Shown here piece by piece: positions 1-9,685 of a stretch of 44,166 nucleotides of DNA. The notes beneath the pieces were generated by a model. That model worked only from the letters and a program-made list of their open reading frames with translations, ran no database searches and was not told where the DNA came from. Position 1 is the stretch's first letter, and each line of letters opens with the position of its first letter. The translations under genes and the position numbers were made by a program. The stretch is from Actinomycetota bacterium (GTDB taxonomy: Bacteria; Actinomycetota; Acidimicrobiia; Acidimicrobiales; Ilumatobacteraceae): the NCBI GenBank assembly GCA_009703055.1, contig WLGW01000006.1:1-44166 (forward strand). Reading direction: 5' to 3'.

Positions 1-46
1 CGTAGCGAGCGAAGTACTGCTTGCCCTGATATTCAAAAAGGTCCAT
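1..46 (-). CDS. sucC: Succinyl-CoA ligase (ADP-forming) beta subunit, N-terminal fragment cut by window edge
   Basis: Reverse-strand translation from ATG at 46 reads MDLFEYQGKQYFARY..., the canonical SucC N-terminus; too short for the ORF track. Confidence 0.85.
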   Translation of the reverse strand, partial: MDLFEYQGKQYFARY

Positions 47-64
47 GAGTTACTCCATGTCTTT

Positions 65-466
65 CTATTCGCGGCCGTCGAGTGCCTCTTCAAGCCATTG
101 TGCAATGGCCTTCAAAGAGGAACCTGGGCCGAAGATGTTTCCGACGCCCTGCTCGCGAAGTGCGCGTGCATCAGCATCGGGGATGACGCCGCCGCCGAAC
201 ACGAGCACATCGCCCATGTCGCGGTTGCGTAGTTCTTCCATTGTTCGTGGGAACAAGGTGTTGTGAGCACCAGACAACAGTGAGAGACCCACTGCATCGG
301 CATCTTCTTGCAGCACAGTTTCTGCAATCTGCTCAGGGGTCTGGTGCAGACCTGTATAAATCACTTCAAAGCCATGGTCACGCAATGCACGTGTAATGGT
401 TTTCGCGCCACGGTCATGGCCATCGAGACCAGGCTTGGCGACAACAACTCGGTAGGGGCGCTTCAC
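65..466 (-). CDS. Methylmalonyl-CoA mutase cobalamin-binding (small) subunit / B12-binding domain protein
   Basis: KPGLDGHDRGAKTITRALRDHGFEVIYTGLHQTPEQI...LSGAH, the B12-binding DxHxxG motif of methylmalonyl-CoA mutase C-terminal domains. Confidence 0.93.
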   Translation of the reverse strand: MKRPYRVVVAKPGLDGHDRGAKTITRALRDHGFEVIYTGLHQTPEQIAETVLQEDADAVGLSLLSGAHNTLFPRTMEELRNRDMGDVLVFGGGVIPDADARALREQGVGNIFGPGSSLKAIAQWLEEALDGRE

Positions 467-523
467 AGAAAGGAAACCCTACGCTGAATAGGCGTTCCCG
501 TACCAACCCGCCACAATGGGGGT

Positions 524-1030
524 ATGCGTAAGCCCCGCCTCCGAACCCCCCTTGCCCGAGCCGTTGTGCCTGTCTTGGCTGGAATCGCCTTCTTTTGCGT
601 GTTTTTCGCGGGCCTCTGGGTTGCCGCCTCAGTGATCAATAGCCGTGCCACCCCCAGCTCAACCGTCGCCAACAAGGTCTTTGAGGTGGGCAAAGTGGAG
701 TCCATGGCCAAGGCCGTCGCCGAAGATGGGCCACTCCTCTTCCCCGACCTGAAGAGCCCTGATGGGATTCGCTCGATCGTTTTGGACCACACCGGAGCAG
801 ACCCCGCCAAGGGCTGGCGCGTGTATTACGGCTATCCATCAGACCTTGGTCCAACCTGCCTTGTCACCCACACAAAGGGTGCACGTACATTCACTGACTG
901 CAATCAACGCACAGTGACGGTTGATCAATTAGAGAAACCAACCAATGTTCGACCCATCGTTGAGAACAAGAAAACTCTGTACATCGACTTACGAGACGCC
1001 AGCGCATCAGCAACGACAGCGGCCCCTTAA
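524..1030 (+). CDS. Hypothetical protein with N-terminal membrane anchor
   Basis: 168-aa ORF with basic N-terminus and hydrophobic segment VVPVLAGIAFFCVFFAGLWVAASVI; soluble remainder has two Cys; no family recognised. Confidence 0.6.
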   Translation: MRKPRLRTPLARAVVPVLAGIAFFCVFFAGLWVAASVINSRATPSSTVANKVFEVGKVESMAKAVAEDGPLLFPDLKSPDGIRSIVLDHTGADPAKGWRVYYGYPSDLGPTCLVTHTKGARTFTDCNQRTVTVDQLEKPTNVRPIVENKKTLYIDLRDASASATTAAP

Positions 1031-1045
1031 CTTCAGGGGAATTGA

Positions 1046-1471
1046 TTACTTGGCTGTTGAGTCAGTCAGACGAATCGCAAACTCTTCAGCGTGTGCTGCA
1101 AGTTTGCTGCGATGAAGAGCCAGTCCGCCGACAACTTCTGCGCCGCGAGATTCCAACGCACGAGTCATGACATCGAGTGAACCACCAGGGTTCAGGGCGA
1201 AGGTGCAAAACGCTGCAGCCTTCTTCCCTGCCATTGCTGGCAGCGCACGAAGACGATCGACAGCCCATGGCGCTTGGCCAACAACAAAGAGTCCGTGCAC
1301 CCATGTGCCCACAATGACCATGTCTGCATCTTGGATGGACTTGTGATCAGGGTTACGTACCGGCGAGATACCGGTAATTGACCAGTTCTCCTGTTGCAGG
1401 TTGGCGGCGATGCGCTCGCCGGCCTTCCAGGTATTGCCAGTGAGACTCTCGATAAGGATGGCTGCCTTCAT
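1046..1471 (-). CDS. Flavodoxin-like protein
   Basis: Start moved to internal Met (MKAAILIESLTGNTWKAGERIA); FMN phosphate-loop-like TGNT and GTWVHGLFVVGQAP region. Confidence 0.7.
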   Translation of the reverse strand: MKAAILIESLTGNTWKAGERIAANLQQENWSITGISPVRNPDHKSIQDADMVIVGTWVHGLFVVGQAPWAVDRLRALPAMAGKKAAAFCTFALNPGGSLDVMTRALESRGAEVVGGLALHRSKLAAHAEEFAIRLTDSTAK

Positions 1472-1512
1472 GTCTTTATTTCTACTACCCACACGGGCTG
1501 AAATGAGATTTC

Positions 1513-3771
1513 TTAGAGCTTTTTGAGAGGTGCCCACGCCAAAGCAAGGTGTTTTGTTCCGCGATCACGGAAACGCACCGCAACTTCAGCTTTATCGCCT
1601 GTGCCCTTGATTTCAATCACGACACCTTCGCCAAATACTGCGTGCTCAACATCGTCGCCAACCTTCAGGTCGACAAGATGATCAGTGTTGCGTGGTTCAG
1701 ATGGAGCACGAACTGCACGTTCAGCACGCTTTGCCCCATACGTGCGTCCCGATGGTTCTTCATCACGACGGCGATACGACGGCAAGTCGTCATCCCAGCT
1801 TGTTGATGATGATCGGCCATAGACACGTGAGTGATCGGTACCAGAGTCGACATTGCCCTGTCGATCAAACAGCTCTTCAGGAATTTCTGACAAGAACCGT
1901 GATGGTGGGTTGTACGACGACTGGCCAAACAACATGCGATGCCATGCATGGGACACAAACAACTTCTCACGCGCACGAGTCAGCCCCACATAGGCAAGGC
2001 GACGTTCTTCTTCTAATTCGGTCGGGTCGTTCAATGCTCGGCTATGCGGGAAGATTCCTTCTTCACATCCAACCAAGAACACAACTGGATACTCAAGACC
2101 CTTCGCCGAGTGCAACGTCATCAAAACAATGTGATTCTCGTTATCAAGATCATCGGTATCTGCGACCAATGCAACTTGTTCAAGGAACTCTTCGACCTGC
2201 GTGTATTCCGCGGCAGAACCGATGAGTTCCTCAATGTTCTCAAGGCGCCCAGCGGCTTCGACAGAATCTTCATTCTCAAGATCATTGAGATAGCCACTGT
2301 TATTCATGGCGATTTCAATCAGGGCTGCAGGACCATCATTCATCGCAATGTGCATCATGTCGATGAGTGTGACAAAAGATGTAATGCCTTTACTCGCTGA
2401 CCCACTTACTCCTGCTTCACTCGCGCGTCGCATTGCATCAACAAACGAAACGCCTTCAGCTGCAGCAAATGCATCGAGTTTGCCGATGCTGGTGTCGCCA
2501 ATTCCACGCTTCGGCACATTCAGCACACGCTTGATACTCACCTCATCGAGCGGGTTCACTCCGGCTTTGAGATATGCAATCGCATCTTTGATTTCACGGC
2601 GATCGTAAAACTTGGTGCCACCTACCACCTTGTACGGAATGCTGTAACGCATGAATGCTTCTTCCATTGCGCGGCTTTGCGCATTGGTGCGATACATGAT
2701 GGCGATGTCGCCCCACGAGCGACCATCTTTTTCCTGAATTTCTTTCGCAGTCTTTGCAACCCACGAAGACTCGTCGTATTCATCTTCTGCGAAGTACCGC
2801 ACGATGCGATCACCTTGACCGGCTGAAGTCCAGAGATCTTTCGGCCGGCGACCAACGTTCTGCGAAATCACTGCATTGGCAGCAGAAAGAATTGTTTGCG
2901 TACTGCGATAGTTCTGCGCAAGAACAACAACCGTTGCTTCTCCGAAAGCACTCTCGAATGCATCGATGTTGCGAAGGTCTGCACCACGGAACTTGTAGAT
3001 GCTTTGGTCGCTATCGCCCACCACACAAACGTTCTTGTGCAATTCACCCAATAACAGCACAATGCGATTCTGTGCTTGGTTGGTGTCCTGGTATTCGTCA
3101 ATCAAGATGTGTTTGAAGCGATCTTGGTACATGCGCAAAACTTCGGGGTGTTCTTCAAACAACCGAACAACATTGACCAACAGGTCATCAAAGTCCATTG
3201 CGCCGGCGCGCTTGAGGCGTGCCTGATACTCGGTGTAGATCTCTGCATGGCGACGCATGATGATGTGCTCAGCACCATCGTGCGCGCGAGCTGTTGTTAC
3301 TAGTTCGTTCTTCCACAAACTGATGCGAGATTGCGCAGCGCCGGCTGGATACTTTTTGACGTCAAGACCCATGTCACGAATGACATAGCCAATGAGACGC
3401 TTAGAATCTTGTGAGTCATAAATCGTGAACTGTTTGGGATACCCAATGAGTTCGGCATGCTGACGCAGAATGCGGACACATGTTTTGTGAAACGTGGTGA
3501 CCCACATTGACTTCGCAACAGGACCCACAAGATCCGCAACGCGATGTCGCATCTCTTCCGCTGCTTTATTGGTGAAAGTGATCGCCAAAAGTTCTTGCGG
3601 ATGAATGCCCTGAGAAATCAACCACGCAATACGTTGCGTGAGTACACGGGTTTTTCCTGAACCAGCACCGGCAACCACCAGCAAAGGGCCACCGGGGTGA
3701 TACACCGCCTCTTCTTGATCGGGGTTAAGCGGGATGCTGACCCCAGAAGAGGGTTGTTCAAACTGAGACAT
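1513..3771 (-). CDS. pcrA: UvrD/PcrA/Rep-family DNA helicase
   Basis: LNPDQEEAVYHPGGPLLVVAGAGSGKTRVLTQR (Walker A), DEYQDTNQAQ, GDSDQSIYKFRGAD, TLHSAKGLEYPVVFLVGCEEGIFPH, LTRAREKL motifs. Confidence 0.96.
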   Translation of the reverse strand: MSQFEQPSSGVSIPLNPDQEEAVYHPGGPLLVVAGAGSGKTRVLTQRIAWLISQGIHPQELLAITFTNKAAEEMRHRVADLVGPVAKSMWVTTFHKTCVRILRQHAELIGYPKQFTIYDSQDSKRLIGYVIRDMGLDVKKYPAGAAQSRISLWKNELVTTARAHDGAEHIIMRRHAEIYTEYQARLKRAGAMDFDDLLVNVVRLFEEHPEVLRMYQDRFKHILIDEYQDTNQAQNRIVLLLGELHKNVCVVGDSDQSIYKFRGADLRNIDAFESAFGEATVVVLAQNYRSTQTILSAANAVISQNVGRRPKDLWTSAGQGDRIVRYFAEDEYDESSWVAKTAKEIQEKDGRSWGDIAIMYRTNAQSRAMEEAFMRYSIPYKVVGGTKFYDRREIKDAIAYLKAGVNPLDEVSIKRVLNVPKRGIGDTSIGKLDAFAAAEGVSFVDAMRRASEAGVSGSASKGITSFVTLIDMMHIAMNDGPAALIEIAMNNSGYLNDLENEDSVEAAGRLENIEELIGSAAEYTQVEEFLEQVALVADTDDLDNENHIVLMTLHSAKGLEYPVVFLVGCEEGIFPHSRALNDPTELEEERRLAYVGLTRAREKLFVSHAWHRMLFGQSSYNPPSRFLSEIPEELFDRQGNVDSGTDHSRVYGRSSSTSWDDDLPSYRRRDEEPSGRTYGAKRAERAVRAPSEPRNTDHLVDLKVGDDVEHAVFGEGVVIEIKGTGDKAEVAVRFRDRGTKHLALAWAPLKKL

Positions 3772-3803
3772 GGCTTCGCCAGTGTAGATGCGGGTTGTGT
3801 CGT

Positions 3804-3817
3804 GGGCTGAATAGCCC
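3804..3817 (-). terminator. Small stem-loop downstream of P450 gene (possible terminator)
   Basis: GGGCT-GAAT-AGCCC perfect 5-bp stem just after the P450 stop; no clear U-tract. Confidence 0.3.
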
Positions 3818-3822
3818 GGTGA

Positions 3823-5067
3823 TTACGCGCGAGTTTTGATTTTGAATGGCAAGTTGCGAGGACCGCGAACCTGGCCAGTGCTCCACGTGACTTGCTCAGT
3901 CATGTCCAACTCGAAGTCGGGGAAACGCTTGAGGAAAACCTCAATAGCAACATTCATTTCCAAACGAGCAAGGTTGGAACCGATGCAACGGTGAATGCCA
4001 AGACCGAAAGCCGAGTGACGGTTTTCTTCGCGCTCGATGTCAACGACTGCTGGATTCGCAAATTGCTTCTCGTCACGGTTAGCAGCAGGGAAAGGAAGAA
4101 GAACGCGGTCTTCTTTCTTCATCTGCACGCCATGGAACTCCATGTCTTCTGTGACCATGCGAGCCATGGTGACAGGAGCGTATGCACGAAGGAACTCTTC
4201 TGTTGCTGCAGGAATCTTGTCTGGATTCTCCACGAGGCGACGACGGTCGATTGGGTTTGACGCGAGGTGCCACAACGATGAACCGATACCGCTCCATGTG
4301 GTGTCGATGCCAGCAATGATGAGCAACAAGATTGTGCCGAATACGTGACGAGGAGAAAGCTTCTCGCCAAAGATTTCAGCGTTCAAGAGGTACGTGGTGA
4401 GATCGTCTTGAGGATTCTCAATGTGATCTTCGATGTGCTTGGTCAGGTACTCATCCATTGCCATGAATTGCGCTAAGCGCTCTTCACTGCGCTCTGCACC
4501 GATACCGCCAAGAACCATGTCAACCCAACCGCGGAAACGGTCGGCATCGGACAATGGCAATCCCACCATTTGAGCAACAACAAGAACAGGAATGTGCTGC
4601 GTGTACTGCACAGCTGCGTCGATTGAATCAACGTCGCCCATGTCATCAATCAGCTTGTTGCAAATCTCTTCGACTTCTTTGCGCAATGGGTCGATCTGCT
4701 TCGGCGAAAACGCTGGCAGAAGAATGCGACGCGCATCTGCGTGGAATGGGGGGTCAGAAGAAATTGGTGGTACTGGTCCGATTGGTGCGCCCAAAGCGTC
4801 CGGATCTTCCAAGCGTGCTTCGCTTGGCTTCAACTGCTGAACAACAGGAGTGAGACTAGAGAAACGTGTTGGATCGTATGCAATCTCTTTTACAAGATCG
4901 TGGGTGAGAGGCAACCACACACCGCCGTAACGTTCAGTGTGAGCAATGGGGCAACCAGCAGCTTTGAGGTCATCCCAAATCTGGTGAATGTTGTTGTTGT
5001 ATGCCGGTGAACCGTGGTCGAAGTCTGTCGCCCAATCAGTAACTGGACCGTAAATTGTTTCGCTCAT
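3823..5067 (-). CDS. Cytochrome P450
   Basis: I-helix AGIDTTWS, ExxR in EEFLRAY, and heme-loop FGLGIHRCIGSNLARLE. Confidence 0.95.
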   Translation of the reverse strand: MSETIYGPVTDWATDFDHGSPAYNNNIHQIWDDLKAAGCPIAHTERYGGVWLPLTHDLVKEIAYDPTRFSSLTPVVQQLKPSEARLEDPDALGAPIGPVPPISSDPPFHADARRILLPAFSPKQIDPLRKEVEEICNKLIDDMGDVDSIDAAVQYTQHIPVLVVAQMVGLPLSDADRFRGWVDMVLGGIGAERSEERLAQFMAMDEYLTKHIEDHIENPQDDLTTYLLNAEIFGEKLSPRHVFGTILLLIIAGIDTTWSGIGSSLWHLASNPIDRRRLVENPDKIPAATEEFLRAYAPVTMARMVTEDMEFHGVQMKKEDRVLLPFPAANRDEKQFANPAVVDIEREENRHSAFGLGIHRCIGSNLARLEMNVAIEVFLKRFPDFELDMTEQVTWSTGQVRGPRNLPFKIKTRA

Positions 5068-5070
5068 GTC

Positions 5071-5265
5071 TTAATCCTCAATCGTGATTGCGAACTCAGG
5101 ACAGTTGGCAACTGCTAGGCGTGCCTTGTCTTCAAGACCAGATGGCACAATGCCATCGTTCAATTCGAAAGCGTTGCCGAGATCGTCAACGTCGAACAAT
5201 TCTGGGGCCAACGCGTAGCAGCGGTTGTGGCCTTGGCACTTTGATGAATCTACGTGTACTCGCAT
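5071..5265 (-). CDS. P450-associated [3Fe-4S]-type ferredoxin with CxxHxxC motif
   Basis: 64-aa MRVHVDSSKCQGHNRCYALAPELF...ANCPEFAI; directly adjacent to P450, same strand. Confidence 0.92.
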   Translation of the reverse strand: MRVHVDSSKCQGHNRCYALAPELFDVDDLGNAFELNDGIVPSGLEDKARLAVANCPEFAITIED

Positions 5266-5301
5266 ATGCCTAGCGTAGAAGGCTGGAGAGGAAATTTCAC
5301 C

Positions 5302-6030
5302 ATGGGAGCAAGTTCATTTGTGGTCATGTTGCCGCCCTCCGAAGGCAAAGCGGAAGCCGGCACAGCCAAGACGAAATATGCGAGTGATTCGGGGGCCTTC
5401 GGACCCTCCTTAGGTCAGTACCGCACTGACATCGCACGTGCCCTCGCGACCCAGTCTGGCGGCGACGCCAAACTGCTCGGAGTTAAGGGAGATTTACTGG
5501 TGCGAGCCCAATTATCGAACCGTTCACTCATCGGTGCCCCCACTTTGCCCGCTTGGCAGCGCTACACCGGAGTGGTCTGGGATCATCTCGACCTTGCTCG
5601 ACTTCCCGCAGCCACTCGCACTGCCCTGACGAAGCGCATCATCATTCCTTCTGGGTTTGCCGGACTCGTGCGCGCCGATGACCCATTGCCCGACTATCGC
5701 TTGAAGATGGGAGCACGGCTTGCCCCCTTCGGACTCTTGTCAACATGGTGGCGAGATGACCTGACTGATGCTCTTCTTTCACTGACAAAAAAGTCACCCG
5801 TCGTTGACCTACTTCCCCAAGAGCATCGATCTGCCATCGACTGGTCACGAGTCAGCACATTGGTGCGCATCGACTTGGTCTCGAAATCTGGCGGCATTGT
5901 TGGAGGCCACAATGCAAAAGCTGCCAAGGGCTTGCTTGCGCAACACCTTCTCTCGTCCAGCGGCACGGATTTTGAGCGTATGGTTTCCACGTTCGTCCAT
6001 CCTGAGTACACAGCAAGGGTCAGTTCATGA
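5302..6030 (+). CDS. yaaA: YaaA family (UPF0246) peroxide stress protein
   Basis: MLPPSEGKAEAGTAKTKY N-terminal signature and YTGVVWDHLDL; internal ATG at 5302 preferred over the long ORF start. Confidence 0.8.
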   Translation: MGASSFVVMLPPSEGKAEAGTAKTKYASDSGAFGPSLGQYRTDIARALATQSGGDAKLLGVKGDLLVRAQLSNRSLIGAPTLPAWQRYTGVVWDHLDLARLPAATRTALTKRIIIPSGFAGLVRADDPLPDYRLKMGARLAPFGLLSTWWRDDLTDALLSLTKKSPVVDLLPQEHRSAIDWSRVSTLVRIDLVSKSGGIVGGHNAKAAKGLLAQHLLSSSGTDFERMVSTFVHPEYTARVSS

Positions 6031-6803
6031 CATCAACAGATTTGTTTTCCCTCGAAGGAAAAACAGCAATCATTACTGGCGGTAGCCGCGGGCTCGGCCG
6101 AGAAATGGCACTGGCATTTGCAGAGCATGGCGCCAACATTGTTGTGGCAAGTCGCAAAGTTGAAAACTGCGAATCAGTTGCCAAGGAAGTTCTCGCTCTA
6201 GGACGCCGTGCATTGGCCGTTGGGTATCACGCTGCATCATGGGACGATGCGGGTCGCTTAGCGAACGAAGCAATTGCGGAATTTGGTCGCATTGACATCC
6301 TCGTCAACAACGCGGGTATGTCACCGTTGTATTCATCGCTCGTTGACGTCACAGAAGATCTGTACGACAAAGTTCTCGGCGTCAATCTCAAGGGACCATT
6401 TCGGTTGTCAACACTTCTTGGCACACACATGACAACCCCTGACGCCGACAATGTGATTCATGGAGGAGCAATCATCAATGTGTCCTCCACCTCGAGTCAG
6501 CGCCCTTCACCGAATGAAGTGATCTACGGCGCGGCAAAAGCTGCCATCAACACATTGACGGTTGGCCTCGCACGAACATATGGGCCACATGTGCGCGTGA
6601 ACTGCATTGTTCCCGGACCATTCCTCACCGACATTTCAAAGGCGTGGGACATGGAACAGTTCAATGCGCGTGCAAAGACTGCATATTCAATGCAACGCGG
6701 TGGAGAGCCTCACGAAATTGTGGGAGCAGCGTTATATCTTGCGAGCAAGGCAAGCAGTTACACCACGGGCATGTTGCTGAATGTCGACGGTGGTCCGCGC
6801 TAA
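6027..6803 (+). CDS. SDR family oxidoreductase
   Basis: TGGSRGLGREMALAFAEHG, NNAGMS, YGAAKAA catalytic YxxxK; ATGA overlap with upstream ORF. Confidence 0.93.
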   Translation: MTSTDLFSLEGKTAIITGGSRGLGREMALAFAEHGANIVVASRKVENCESVAKEVLALGRRALAVGYHAASWDDAGRLANEAIAEFGRIDILVNNAGMSPLYSSLVDVTEDLYDKVLGVNLKGPFRLSTLLGTHMTTPDADNVIHGGAIINVSSTSSQRPSPNEVIYGAAKAAINTLTVGLARTYGPHVRVNCIVPGPFLTDISKAWDMEQFNARAKTAYSMQRGGEPHEIVGAALYLASKASSYTTGMLLNVDGGPR

Positions 6804-6809
6804 ACGCGG

Positions 6810-7544
6810 CTACAAAAGTTTCTCAGCAAAGAAGTCCAACACTCGTTGCACGCTTGCTTCGTCACGTTGTTCTGTCAACACGCTGTGATCTTTCGGGGAT
6901 TGAGAAGGCAACTCAATCGCAATGAATGCATCACCGAGCAGAGTACGAAGTGAATCAAATCGGTTGCCCACCAATTTGTCTTGCATAAAGCGAAGTCCCA
7001 GCACCTGGCAACCATCCGCTGCACGCTGAGCAACGACAACGGCGTCATCAGGTGACAAGTTGAGATCAGCACCACGAGCTTTCCCGACCGTGAACGGCAT
7101 GGACGGTTGAGACAAAACCGGGGCAATCATGATGTCGTCCACCATCATGCCGAGCGCGAATCCGCCAGAGAAACACATACCAACAGCGCCCACACCCTTA
7201 CCGCCGACTTCTTGATGAAGCGAGCGAGCCAATGCACGGAGCCACGCGATAATCGGGGATGTTTTTTGCAAAGCCATATTGGTGAACTCTTTCGAGATAC
7301 ACACCTTCAACATCGACGATGCGATGTACTTGCCTGATACCTGTTGACCTGCTGTGCCAACCAAGTTCGGCATCACCACTGTGAACCCAGCGTTGACTAC
7401 ATCGTCTGCAAACCGTTCGACAGCAGGGGTGATGCCAGGAATCTCGTGCACCACAATGACAACTGGTCCAGAACCTTTGCGATACGTATCCCGAGTCAAC
7501 GTTGCCGCCGTGAACGTTCCTTTTTTCCATGTCTCCAACGCCAT
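6810..7544 (-). CDS. Dienelactone hydrolase family protein
   Basis: VVIVVHEIPGITPAVERFADDVVNAGFTVVMPNLVGTAG and GVGAVGMCFSGGFAL (nucleophile elbow). Confidence 0.88.
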   Translation of the reverse strand: MALETWKKGTFTAATLTRDTYRKGSGPVVIVVHEIPGITPAVERFADDVVNAGFTVVMPNLVGTAGQQVSGKYIASSMLKVCISKEFTNMALQKTSPIIAWLRALARSLHQEVGGKGVGAVGMCFSGGFALGMMVDDIMIAPVLSQPSMPFTVGKARGADLNLSPDDAVVVAQRAADGCQVLGLRFMQDKLVGNRFDSLRTLLGDAFIAIELPSQSPKDHSVLTEQRDEASVQRVLDFFAEKLL

Positions 7545-7549
7545 TGCAG

Positions 7550-8569
7550 TTACCCCTGAATCGCAACGAGCGCAGATTCGGCCAAAGTCTCGACAGTGAG
7601 CTTCATTGGCTCAAGATCAATCTGTTGATCTCCCATTGCACCGTGTAGGTATCGCGCGTACACGCCTTCGCAAATCACGGCCAGTCGGAAACTCGCAAAT
7701 GCTTTGTAGTACCCGATGTTGGAACAATCGCGTCCCGTTCGTTTTGCGTATCGCTCCACAAGATGATCAAAGGTTGGAAAACCTTCGATGCCCGAAGGGT
7801 CAGTGCCGCGCATGTTCGGCATGCCTGGATCTGTCCAATAGATGCCAACATAACCAAGGTCTGCAAGTGGATCGCCCAATGTGCACAATTCCCAATCGAG
7901 CACAGCTGCAATACGACCATTGTCGACATCAGTGAGACAGTTACCAAATCGGTAGTCACCGTGTGCAATAGAAACACCTTGTTGCACGGGAATATTGTTT
8001 CCGAGTAGCGAAGCGACTTCATCAACGGCGGGAAGATCGCGAGTCTTTGAGTTAGCCCATTGCGTCGACCAACGCTTGACTTGTCGTTCGACGTATCCCT
8101 CACGCTTGGCTAAGTCACCAAGGCCAACCTCATCTACATCAACCGCATGAAGATCCGCCAACACATCAATGAGATCCTCAGATGCCTGGAGACGGTGTTC
8201 AACCGACATCAGGGTTCCCTTTTCGGGACTATCCAAAACGACTCCGGGAACATACGCCATGACGTAGAACGGCGCGCCATTCACTTCAACATCTGTACAG
8301 AGGCCCAGTGTGCGTGGCACCGGAACATTGGACTGACCAACTGCGGAGATCAAACGGTGTTCGCGCGCCATGTCATGCGCAGTTGCGAGAACGTGTCCCA
8401 TTGGTGGACGACGCAAAACCATTTGCATTCCATTCGCATCGACGACTCTGAACGTGATGTTGCTACGACCACCGGCAATGAGGTGATACGTATACGGACC
8501 TTGCGCCTCTTCAATGTTGGCATTGAGCCATGTCTCTACGCGTTCTACATCGATGCCCTGCATGGACAT
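7550..8569 (-). CDS. Phosphotransferase family protein (APH-like, ACAD10/11 N-domain type)
   Basis: GGRSNITFRV, VLRRPPMGHVLATAHDMAREHR, SIAHGDYRFGNCL, AVLDWELCTLGDPLADLGY. Confidence 0.9.
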   Translation of the reverse strand: MSMQGIDVERVETWLNANIEEAQGPYTYHLIAGGRSNITFRVVDANGMQMVLRRPPMGHVLATAHDMAREHRLISAVGQSNVPVPRTLGLCTDVEVNGAPFYVMAYVPGVVLDSPEKGTLMSVEHRLQASEDLIDVLADLHAVDVDEVGLGDLAKREGYVERQVKRWSTQWANSKTRDLPAVDEVASLLGNNIPVQQGVSIAHGDYRFGNCLTDVDNGRIAAVLDWELCTLGDPLADLGYVGIYWTDPGMPNMRGTDPSGIEGFPTFDHLVERYAKRTGRDCSNIGYYKAFASFRLAVICEGVYARYLHGAMGDQQIDLEPMKLTVETLAESALVAIQG

Positions 8570-8584
8570 TGACCGTAGTAGCAG

Positions 8585-9685
8585 TTAGCGAGGACGAACG
8601 ACGCCGACGACTTTCCACCAGCGAATAGGGCCGACCTTGACGACATCGCCAGTCTGCGGAGCATGCACCATGGTGCCGTTTCCTAAGTAGATGCCCACGT
8701 GGTGAATGGGTGAACCCGTAAAAATGAGGTCCCCGGCCTGTGCCATCTGCTTGGGAATCTTTGGAAGAGCGTTGTATTGACGACGAGAGTTTCTCGGCAA
8801 CCCCACTCCTGCTTTGCCCCACGCATAAGTAGTGAGACCTGAGCAGTCAAACGCTTTGCCCGGAGTGCTTTGACCGTATCGATATGGCACACCTAGTTGG
8901 CTAAGAGCCGCACGCACTGCTGTTTGTGCACGAGCAGATACCGAAGGAATGTTCCCGTACTTCTTTTGAAGCGAGGAGTACTTACTCTTGAATCCCGCCG
9001 CTTCGCGTTGGGAATCAGCAAGGGCCTGAGCGTCACGCCGTTGACGTTCTTCACGAAGCAAATCTGCAAGGTCTCCTTGCACAGAGGACTGCAGTTCCAA
9101 ATATCGAGCTGAGAGGCTTTCAGCAGCACCTTGACGACTCTTCACGTCGAGGGCTAACGATTCAGCTTGCTTGCGCTTTTTCTCAAGGACGATTTTCTTC
9201 TTACTCAATTCTGTTGCTGTTGCATCAAGAGAGTCAGTCGTCAATGAACCTTGGTTCATTGCAATAGACGTCAGTTGACCGCGCTGCAGTGCATCTTGCA
9301 CACCACCCGAGGACGCAAAAAGATTCGTCAACGTCGAGTTACGACCACCATGCATGAACTGTGTGACAGCCGAGTTGTACAAAGTGCCACGCATCTCGGC
9401 GAGCTCGGCTTCGGCAGCCGCCACATCTGCTTGCGCCTGCTTAATTTCGACGGAGAGATCTGCCTGAGTCTGGAGAGCTTCGGAGTAATCCTCCCCCAAC
9501 ATGCCCATCTGCTCGGCCAACTTCTCCAGCTGGTCAGCGATGTTGGCGGCCTGGGCTCGCATCTGATCGATGGAGTCTGCCGAGACCTGGCCCGGCATGA
9601 CTGCAGGCACCAAAACAAGAGAGGCCATGAGAACGCCACAGACTGCGGACCTCAAAGGTCTCCGGGGTCGACGGGTCGAAAACAT
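8585..9685 (-). CDS. Secreted NlpC/P60 peptidoglycan hydrolase with N-terminal coiled coil
   Basis: Signal peptide, long coiled-coil region, C-terminal YGQSTPGKAFDCSGLTTYAW...HHVGIYLGNGTMVHAP (Cys-His-His catalytic set). Confidence 0.93.
   Translation of the reverse strand: MFSTRRPRRPLRSAVCGVLMASLVLVPAVMPGQVSADSIDQMRAQAANIADQLEKLAEQMGMLGEDYSEALQTQADLSVEIKQAQADVAAAEAELAEMRGTLYNSAVTQFMHGGRNSTLTNLFASSGGVQDALQRGQLTSIAMNQGSLTTDSLDATATELSKKKIVLEKKRKQAESLALDVKSRQGAAESLSARYLELQSSVQGDLADLLREERQRRDAQALADSQREAAGFKSKYSSLQKKYGNIPSVSARAQTAVRAALSQLGVPYRYGQSTPGKAFDCSGLTTYAWGKAGVGLPRNSRRQYNALPKIPKQMAQAGDLIFTGSPIHHVGIYLGNGTMVHAPQTGDVVKVGPIRWWKVVGVVRPR

Noticed and set aside
1692-2225. 177-aa plus-strand ORF
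   Set aside because: Antisense to pcrA; His/Gln/Arg-rich composition typical of spurious frames.
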